Source of the DNA: Actinoallomurus oryzae
Lineage (GTDB): Bacteria > Actinomycetota > Actinomycetes > Streptosporangiales > Streptosporangiaceae
Direction: 5' to 3'
Assembly: GCF_039541955.1 (NCBI RefSeq)
Contig: NZ_BAABHF010000016.1
Span: 437,220 to 501,219 of the forward strand
DNA: 64,000 nucleotides
This document shows positions 59,175 to 64,000 of the stretch, one piece after another (the first letter of the stretch is position 1; each line of letters begins with the position of its first letter). The translations under genes and the position numbers were made by a program. The notes beneath the pieces were generated by a model, which ran no database searches, was not told the origin of the DNA, and saw only the letters and a program-made list of their open reading frames with translations.

Positions 59175-59646
59175 ACGTCCGTCCGGATCTCTTCTCGCCG
59201 CCAACGGATTCTTCCGGGGCATGCCGGCCCACTACCTGGACGGGCTGGCGGCCGTGGCCCGCACCGAGTGCCTACGTGCCGGTCACCGTCTGTTCGACGA
59301 GGGCGGTCCGGCGGACCGGTTCTGGCTGATCCGGTCCGGTCGCGTCGTGCTCGATCTCCATGCGCCCGCCCGCGGCGACTTGATCATCGAGTCGCTCGGA
59401 CCCGGGTCGGTGCTGGGCTGGTCGTGGCTGTTCCCGCCCTACGAATGGAGGTTCGGGGCCGTCGCGGCGGAGCCGGTCAACGCCATCGCGTTCGACGCCG
59501 CGGCGGTACGGGTCCGGTGCGCCGCCGATCCCGCGCTCGGGTACGAGCTGACCCGCCGGTTCGCCGCGGTCATGCTCGACCGGCTGCAGAACACCCGCAT
59601 GCGTCTCCTCGACCTGTACGGCGCGCCGGCCGGAGGCGCCTGGTGA
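59167..59646 (+). CDS. Cyclic-nucleotide-binding-domain protein without DNA-binding domain
   Basis: 159 aa from GTG 59167 (overlaps the ferredoxin stop). The beta-barrel is clear: R-A-G-H-R-L-F-D-E-G-G-P-A-D-R-F-W-L-I-R-S-G-R-V-V-L-D, S-L-G-P-G-S-V-L-G-W-S-W-L-F. The R-x-A/T-S phosphate cassette of cAMP binders is not seen at the usual place (P-P-Y-E-W-R-F instead), so a cyclic nucleotide may not bind. No helix-turn-helix follows: the protein ends at the C-helix. Such proteins accompany actinobacterial 3b-like hydrogenases. It may sense or gate electron flow. Confidence 0.8.
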   Translation: MAERPSGSLLAANGFFRGMPAHYLDGLAAVARTECLRAGHRLFDEGGPADRFWLIRSGRVVLDLHAPARGDLIIESLGPGSVLGWSWLFPPYEWRFGAVAAEPVNAIAFDAAAVRVRCAADPALGYELTRRFAAVMLDRLQNTRMRLLDLYGAPAGGAW

Positions 59647-60446
59647 CCGCGATGGCGCCGACGCCGTACCGGGTGATGTCCCGGCGGGTGGAGACCCACG
59701 ATGTGGCGACTCTCACCCTCGAACCGTGCGGCGCGGCGATCGCGCCGGTCCGGCCCGGGCAGTTCACCATGCTGTACGCCTTCGGCGTCGGGGAGGCGCC
59801 CATCTCGGTCAGCCGCACCGGGCCGCTCCTCGAACAGACCATCCGCGACGTTGGCGCGGTCAGCCACGCCCTGCACGAGGCCGGGCCTGGACAGATGGTC
59901 GGCGTCCGCGGTCCCCTCGGGGTCGGCTGGGGCGTCGAGGAGGCCGCCGGCCGCGACGTCGTCTTCGCCGCAGGCGGCATCGGGCTGGCCCCGCTGCGAT
60001 CCGCGCTGCTGTACGCCTTGGAGCACCGTGACTCCTACGGCGACATCGCGCTCCTCATCGGTGCCCGTACGCCCGGGGACCTGCTGTACGCCGCCGAGAT
60101 CGCGGACTGGCGCAGGCGAGGGGTCCGGGTCGAGGTGACCGTCGACCGGGCGTACTCGGGCTGGGACGGGCACGTCGGCCTGATCACCACGCTCGTCGGC
60201 CGGCTTGACGCCGCGCCGGCGAACGCCGTGGCGTTCGTCTGCGGACCGGAGATCATGATGCGCCTCACCGCACGCGAGCTCCTCGCCCGGGGGATCGATG
60301 ACATCCGGATCTCCCTGGAGCGCAACATGCGCTGTGGAATCGGCTGGTGCGGGCACTGCCAGCTCGGCCCGTGGCTGCTCTGCCGCGACGGCCCGGTCGT
60401 GTCCTATGGCGACGCCGCGCCGCTGCTGGGAGTGAAGGAACTCTAG
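59643..60446 (+). CDS. Hydrogenase gamma subunit (FAD/NAD(P)-binding, HyhG-like)
   Basis: 267 aa from GTG 59643 (overlaps the previous stop; ATG 59652 also possible). Seen: P-G-Q-F-T-M-L (FAD-binding start, about 40), G-V-G-W-G-V, A-G-G-I-G-L-A-P-L-R-S-A-L (NAD-binding, about 110-122), F-V-C-G-P-E-I-M-M, and the C-terminal [2Fe-2S] ligands Cys231, Cys236, Cys239 and Cys247 (C-G-I-G-W-C-G-H-C-Q-L-G...C), as in dihydroorotate dehydrogenase PyrK and sulfhydrogenase gamma subunits. It passes electrons between NAD(P)(H) and the hydrogenase module. Confidence 0.88.
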   Translation: MTAMAPTPYRVMSRRVETHDVATLTLEPCGAAIAPVRPGQFTMLYAFGVGEAPISVSRTGPLLEQTIRDVGAVSHALHEAGPGQMVGVRGPLGVGWGVEEAAGRDVVFAAGGIGLAPLRSALLYALEHRDSYGDIALLIGARTPGDLLYAAEIADWRRRGVRVEVTVDRAYSGWDGHVGLITTLVGRLDAAPANAVAFVCGPEIMMRLTARELLARGIDDIRISLERNMRCGIGWCGHCQLGPWLLCRDGPVVSYGDAAPLLGVKEL

Positions 60447-60459
60447 AAAGGAGCCGGCG

Positions 60460-61218
60460 GTGTCTCCGAAGCTCGCCGTGTGGAAGTTCGCCTCGTGCGA
60501 CGGCTGCCAGCTCAGCCTCCTCGACTGCGAGGACGAGCTGCTGACGCTCGCCGGCGAAGTGGAGATCTCCCACTTCCTGGAGGCCTCCGCCATGACCGCG
60601 CCCGGACCGTACGACGTGTCGCTGGTGGAAGGATCGATCTCCACGCCCGCCGACGCCGAACGCATCAAGCACGTCCGGCGCGTGTCCCGGAGACTGGTGA
60701 CGATCGGAGCGTGCGCCACCGCGGGTGGCATCCAGGCGCTGCGAAACTACGCCGACACCGAGGAGTACCGCTCGGTCGTCTACGCCAAGCCGGAGTACGT
60801 CGCCACTCTTGCCGGCTCCACGCCGATCTCCGCGCACGTCCCGGTCGACTTCGAGCTGCGCGGCTGCCCCATCGATCGAAGTCAGCTGCTGGAGGTGATC
60901 TCGGCCTACCTCGCCGGCCGCAAGCCCGGTATCCCCTCCCACCCGGTCTGCTTCGAGTGCAAGATGCGTGGCACCGTCTGCGTGATGGTCGCCCACGGCA
61001 CGCCGTGCCTCGGCCCGGTGACCCACACCGGCTGCGGCGCCATCTGCCCGGCGTACGGGCGCGGCTGCTATGGCTGCTTCGGCCCCGCGACCAGGCCGAA
61101 CATGGGTTCGTTGAAGACGTGGCTGGGCAATATCGGCATGTCACGCCCAGAGGTGGACCGGGTGTTCTCCACCTTCAACGTCGCCGCGTTCGAGGAGCAG
61201 ACCGATGACCCACCGTGA
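60460..61218 (+). CDS. NiFe hydrogenase small (delta) subunit, group 3-like
   Basis: 252 aa from GTG 60460 (GAAAGGAG upstream). Seen: ASCDGCQLSLLD with Cys13/Cys16, G-A-C-A-T-A-G-G-I-Q near 84, V-D-F-E-L-R-G-C-P-I, and the cysteine-rich end (C-F-E-C-K...G-T-P-C-L-G-P-V-T-H-T-G-C-G-A-I-C-P...C-Y-G-C-F-G-P), giving ligands for the proximal cluster and further [4Fe-4S] clusters. No Tat signal, so cytosolic. Lies 13 nt after the gamma gene and overlaps the large-subunit gene by 14 bp. Confidence 0.9.
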   Translation: MSPKLAVWKFASCDGCQLSLLDCEDELLTLAGEVEISHFLEASAMTAPGPYDVSLVEGSISTPADAERIKHVRRVSRRLVTIGACATAGGIQALRNYADTEEYRSVVYAKPEYVATLAGSTPISAHVPVDFELRGCPIDRSQLLEVISAYLAGRKPGIPSHPVCFECKMRGTVCVMVAHGTPCLGPVTHTGCGAICPAYGRGCYGCFGPATRPNMGSLKTWLGNIGMSRPEVDRVFSTFNVAAFEEQTDDPP

Positions 61219-62497
61219 GCGCACCTTACGGGTGGGCGCCCTGGCCCGGGTCGAGGGACAGGGCGCGATGTACGTACGGGCTCGTGACGGCCGGGTCGAG
61301 GAGGTCCGGCTCGACATCTACGAGCCGCCCCGGTTCTTCGAGGCCTTCCTGCGCGGCCGCGCCCACACCGAACCGCCCGACATCACCGCCCGGATCTGCG
61401 GAATCTGCCCGGTCGCGTACCAGATGAGCGCGTGCCGGGCCATCGAGGCCGCCTGCGGCGTCACCGTGAGCGAACCCCTGGAGGCACTGCGGCGCCTGCT
61501 GTACTGCGGTGAGTGGATCGAGAGCCACACCCTGCACATCTACCTGCTCCACGCCCCGGACTTCCTCGGTTACCCCGGCGCCGTGGAGATGGCACGGGAC
61601 CACCGGCAGGTCCTCGAACGCGGTCTGGCCCTGAAGAAGGCCGGAAACACGATCATGGAGCTGATCGGCGGCCGGCCCATCCATCCGATCAACGTCCGGG
61701 TCGGCGGCTTCTACCGCGCGCCCACCCGAGCCGAACTCACCGCGCTGACCGAGCCCCTGCGCCGTGCCCTCGACCACGCCCTCGCCACGGTCGAGTGGGT
61801 GGCCGGCTTCGCCATGCCCGAAGACCGGCTCGAGCATGAGTTCCTCGCCCTGACCGCCGACGTCTACCCGATCGAAGGCGGTGTCCCGCGCACCACCGGC
61901 GGGCGAACGTTCGAGGTCGCCGACTTCGAAGACCACATCATCGAGGAACAGGTGCCCCACTCGACGGCCCTGCACGCCCGCCTCGCCGGAGGCGGTCGTT
62001 ACCTGACCGGCCCGCTGGCGCGTTACGCGCTCAACCGAGACAGGCTGTCGCCGCTCGCCCGTGACGCCGCACGCACGGCGGGCCTCGGACAGGTGTGCCG
62101 CAATCCGTTCCAGAGCATCGTCGTACGCGCCGTCGAGGTCGTCTACGCGGTCGAGGAGGCGCTACGGCTCATCGAGGCGTACCGGCCGCCGCCCGGACCG
62201 TTCGTCGCCGTACCACCGCGCGCGGGCATCGGGCACGGGGCGACGGAGGCTCCGCGAGGCGTGCTGTTCCACCGCTACGAACTCGACCCCGCCGGCGTGA
62301 TCGGCTCGGCGCGCATCGTCCCGCCGACCTCACAGAACCAGGCGGCGATCGAAGACGACATGCGCGCCGTGGTCCAGGCGCGCCTCGAACTGGACGACGA
62401 TGCGCTGACCGCGGTGTGCGAACGGGCGATCCGCAACTACGACCCCTGCATCTCCTGCGCGACGCACTTCCTCGACCTGACCGTGGAGCGCTCGTGA
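61205..62497 (+). CDS. NiFe hydrogenase large (alpha) subunit, group 3-like
   Basis: 430 aa. N-terminal nickel motif R-I-C-G-I-C-P with Cys65 and Cys68; C-terminal motif D-P-C-I-S-C-A-T-H with Cys415, Cys418 and His421. Only nine residues (F-L-D-L-T-V-E-R-S) follow His421, a short maturation tail. Other family signs: I-E-S-H-T-L-H-I-Y-L-L-H-A-P-D-F near 105 and R-P-I-H-P-I-N-V-R-V-G-G-F near 157. Known: group 3b enzymes couple H2 to NADP(H) in the cytosol and in actinomycetes are expressed in hypoxia. The protease gene overlaps by 4 bp. Confidence 0.92.
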   Translation: MTHRERTLRVGALARVEGQGAMYVRARDGRVEEVRLDIYEPPRFFEAFLRGRAHTEPPDITARICGICPVAYQMSACRAIEAACGVTVSEPLEALRRLLYCGEWIESHTLHIYLLHAPDFLGYPGAVEMARDHRQVLERGLALKKAGNTIMELIGGRPIHPINVRVGGFYRAPTRAELTALTEPLRRALDHALATVEWVAGFAMPEDRLEHEFLALTADVYPIEGGVPRTTGGRTFEVADFEDHIIEEQVPHSTALHARLAGGGRYLTGPLARYALNRDRLSPLARDAARTAGLGQVCRNPFQSIVVRAVEVVYAVEEALRLIEAYRPPPGPFVAVPPRAGIGHGATEAPRGVLFHRYELDPAGVIGSARIVPPTSQNQAAIEDDMRAVVQARLELDDDALTAVCERAIRNYDPCISCATHFLDLTVERS

Positions 62498-62934
62498 TCG
62501 TCATCGGAGTCGGCAACGAACTCCGCCGCGACGACGGCGCCGGTCCGGCCGTCGTCGACGAGCTGCGGAGCCGGCCGCTGGAGGGGGCGACCCTCGCGGT
62601 CTCCGACGGAGAGCCGAGCCGCCTCCTCGATCTGTGGGCCGGGGCGGACCTCGCCGTCGTGGTCGACGCCGTTCCGTCCACCGACGAGCCCGGCCGTGTC
62701 CGCGAACTCGACGCCGTGAGCGGTGCCGTGTCGGACACGAGCAGCCACGCTCTGGGCCTCGGCGTCGCGACACGGCTGGGGGAGGCCCTCGGCCGGATGC
62801 CCGCCACGATGCGGATCTACCTCATCGAGGGCACCGATTTCGGCTTCGGACCCGGCCTGAGCCCGCCGGTCGTCCGGGCCGTATCCGAGGTCGCCGACCG
62901 CATCACGGCACTCAGCCGCGAAACTCGCCGCTAA
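62494..62934 (+). CDS. Hydrogenase maturation endopeptidase (HycI/HyaD family)
   Basis: 146 aa from GTG 62494. Seen: I-G-V-G-N-E-L-R-R-D-D-G-A-G-P with the Glu that senses nickel, V-V-V-D-A-V-P with the second ligand Asp, and S-S-H-A-L-G-L with the His ligand. Known: it removes the C-terminal tail of the large subunit after nickel insertion; that tail is only nine residues here. The start overlaps the large-subunit stop. The stop overlaps the end of the convergent PPOX-fold gene by 4 bp. No hyp genes are in the window. Confidence 0.9.
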   Translation: MIVIGVGNELRRDDGAGPAVVDELRSRPLEGATLAVSDGEPSRLLDLWAGADLAVVVDAVPSTDEPGRVRELDAVSGAVSDTSSHALGLGVATRLGEALGRMPATMRIYLIEGTDFGFGPGLSPPVVRAVSEVADRITALSRETRR

Positions 62935-63368
62935 AGAAATCCCTGTTCGATCGAGACGCCTCCGCCGTGCAGCGGAAGCCGGTATCCGCTCACGCGTTCG
63001 AGATGGAGGCGGATCACGTACGGCTTGGGACGCCGGTCCCAAGGCATCGACCGCTGCCCGGCGGCCGGATCCGTCTCCGCCGCGAGCTCAGCATGGCCGA
63101 CCACCAGCACGCTCCATCCGGAGCGCAGCGCCGGCTCAAGATCGTCGGCTTCGAACGAGATCGACCGGCCGCTGCGCACGGCGTCCAGCTTTCCTCCGGT
63201 GGCGGTGCTGAAAACGATGTCCTCACCGGCAAGGGCGAAGTTCACCGGTACAACGGTGACGTCCCCGTCGTCGGTCGCCCACGCGACGCGCCCGATGTCC
63301 ACGGAACGCAGCAGCGAAAGGCAGGCGTCACGGTCGAGCATCCCCTGCGTGTCTCGCTCGCCGACCAT
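62931..63368 (-). CDS. Pyridoxamine-5'-phosphate-oxidase-fold (PPOX/FMN- or F420-binding) protein
   Basis: 145 aa from ATG 63368 (GGGAGA 4 nt upstream). Seen: C-L-S-L-L-R-S-V-D-I-G-R-V-A-W, V-T-V-V-P-V-N-F-A-L-A-G-E-D-I-V-F-S-T-A-T-G-G-K-L, S-I-S-F-E-A-D, and W-S-V-L-V-V-G-H-A-E: the split-barrel of the Nim/PPOX group. Known: DosR-regulon members with this fold are frequent in mycobacteria (Rv2004c neighbourhood and similar) but mostly uncharacterised. Two DevR-like sites lie 83-118 bp upstream. Confidence 0.85.
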   Translation of the reverse strand: MVGERDTQGMLDRDACLSLLRSVDIGRVAWATDDGDVTVVPVNFALAGEDIVFSTATGGKLDAVRSGRSISFEADDLEPALRSGWSVLVVGHAELAAETDPAAGQRSMPWDRRPKPYVIRLHLERVSGYRLPLHGGGVSIEQGFL

Positions 63369-63450
63369 GCCGTCTCCCACGCTGAGTGGTCCACTCCCCA
63401 CGGTAGTGACCAGGCGTGGCTCTCTGGCGGGCGACCGGGCGCCGCGGGAG

Positions 63451-63486
63451 TGGACGAAAGTCATCTGAGGCCGGGCCCTTTCGCCC
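63451..63486. promoter_or_regulatory. Two DevR/DosR-like sites between PPOX-fold and rubrerythrin-like genes
   Basis: TGGACGAAAGTCAT at 63451-63464 (reverse: ATGACTTTCGTCCA) and GGGCCCTTTCGCCC at 63473-63486. Two boxes in tandem about two turns apart is common in DosR promoters. They lie 83-118 bp before the PPOX-fold start and 121-156 bp before the rubrerythrin-like start. Confidence 0.45.
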
Positions 63487-63606
63487 CCATGGTCGGGAGC
63501 TGTGACTTCTATCCCTTGCGTATCACCGAGGTCAGGTTGGGAGGTGACAGAGCGGAGGAAGACGCCCCAGGTCATGAGGCCGGGCGTGGCATTGCGAGGA
63601 GGCACC

Positions 63607-64000
63607 ATGACGAGCCTGCCGACGCGGTTCCTGCTGGGCAGTACGGTGGCCGCCGCACTGAGTGTCCCGCTTTACGGGGCCTTCGCCGCGGCCGCAACGG
63701 GCAGCGCGAGCGCTGCTGTGGTCACCCGTACGCCGAGCCCCCAGACACGCGCCGATCTGGCGAAGGCCATGCGGGGCGAGGCTTTCGCGAACGTCTCGTA
63801 CCGGCTGTACGCCGACCAGGCCCGGCGGGAGGGGCTGGGGTCGGTGGCCGACCTGTTCGAGCGGACGGCCGCGACCGAGCGGGACGAGCACTTCGCCGAG
63901 AGCGCGGCGATGGCCGGTCTGGTCGGGAACGACGCGGCGAACCTGCGGGCCGCCATCTCCGGCGAGCACTACGAGGCCAACACGATGTATCCCAAGTTCG
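63607..64000 (+). CDS. Secreted rubrerythrin/ferritin-like diiron protein, C-terminus outside window
   Basis: 131 codons visible from ATG 63607 (GAGGAGG upstream). Signal peptide: T-R-F-L-L-G-S-T-V-A-A-A-L-S-V-P-L-Y-G-A-F-A-A-A-A. Then the four-helix bundle of rubrerythrins begins: L-A-K-A-M-R-G-E-A-F-A-N-V-S-Y-R-L-Y-A, with E-R-T-A-A-T-E-R-D-E-H-F-A as second helix (E-x-x-H), and G-E-H-Y-E-A-N-T-M-Y-P as the third. The rubredoxin part, if any, lies outside. Known: rubrerythrins reduce peroxides; an exported form is less usual. A signal peptide plus DevR-like boxes upstream fit an oxygen/peroxide role. Confidence 0.8.
   Translation, partial: MTSLPTRFLLGSTVAAALSVPLYGAFAAAATGSASAAVVTRTPSPQTRADLAKAMRGEAFANVSYRLYADQARREGLGSVADLFERTAATERDEHFAESAAMAGLVGNDAANLRAAISGEHYEANTMYPKF

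Noticed and set aside
59439..60731. Long minus-strand frame across hydrogenase genes
   Set aside because: A shadow of the coupled hydrogenase operon, whose genes have full cofactor motifs.
1..64000. CRISPR arrays and tRNA genes
   Set aside because: No series of equally spaced direct repeats of 24-40 bp and no cloverleaf with T-loop GTTCRANYC in a suitable context was noticed. A dedicated scan was not possible.

Overview
The window is high-GC DNA with actinomycete gene content: BldC-like and XRE/DUF397 regulators, RsbW-like ATPases, a SARP/BTAD regulator, a DevR/DosR-type hypoxia regulon and a PrgI/VirB4/VirD4 conjugation module. A Streptosporangiales-type filamentous actinomycete is likely, but this is inferred from gene content only. 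No rRNA, tRNA or CRISPR array was seen.

Layout. 0-11.5 kb is a stress/detoxification island in decay. It holds a minus-strand nitroreductase / PEP-mutase-like / AhpD-like operon, an OsmC-like gene, two TetR paralogues (one frameshifted), remnants of an MDR oxidoreductase and alkA, IS3 and IS1182 debris, and an orphan GAF sensor kinase. Four 16-bp palindromes (consensus about WGGACYATAYRGTCCA) are spread over it and may be shared TetR operators. 11.4-31 kb is an integrative element: tyrosine integrase and excisionase, a cytosine methyltransferase with an apparently scrambled middle, a sigma-like regulator, a compact type IV secretion operon, ArdA antirestriction with small partners, and a BTAD regulator split by a 1190-bp IS630 element whose removal restores the reading frame exactly. 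Two copies of the 3' end of an acyl-CoA dehydrogenase gene (near 8.0 and 11.4 kb) may be attachment-site scars.

31-40 kb carries a LuxR regulator with an S9 peptidase, a TIR-domain protein, a DUF397/XRE pair, two RsbW-like ATPases, a BldC-like protein and an unusual HTH - RNase HI - dsRBD-like fusion. 39.6-46.4 kb holds a zinc-ribbon XRE regulator and a GNAT facing a tightly overlapping operon: glycosyltransferase, thymidylate-synthase-like enzyme, NDK-like kinase, radical SAM enzyme and DEDDh exonuclease. The TS-like enzyme has Asp where TS has the dUMP-selecting Asn, which points to a cytidylate hydroxymethylase. This operon is the best candidate for an undescribed pathway (modified nucleoside or nucleotide). 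It is bounded on the right by a 1433-bp IS5-type element with a passenger gene, which also removed the end of a large serine recombinase gene.

49.6-52.9 kb encodes secreted or membrane-anchored surface proteins (WxL-like, DUF916-like). 53.2-64 kb is a coherent hypoxia/dormancy cluster: GNAT-acyl-CoA synthetase (Pat-like), Hsp20, Acg-like nitroreductase, two Usp proteins, a 46-aa ferredoxin-like protein, a cyclic-nucleotide-binding-domain protein, a three-subunit NiFe hydrogenase with its protease, a PPOX-fold protein and a rubrerythrin-like protein. 14-bp DevR/DosR-like boxes lie in four of its intergenic regions. No devRS pair is in the window.
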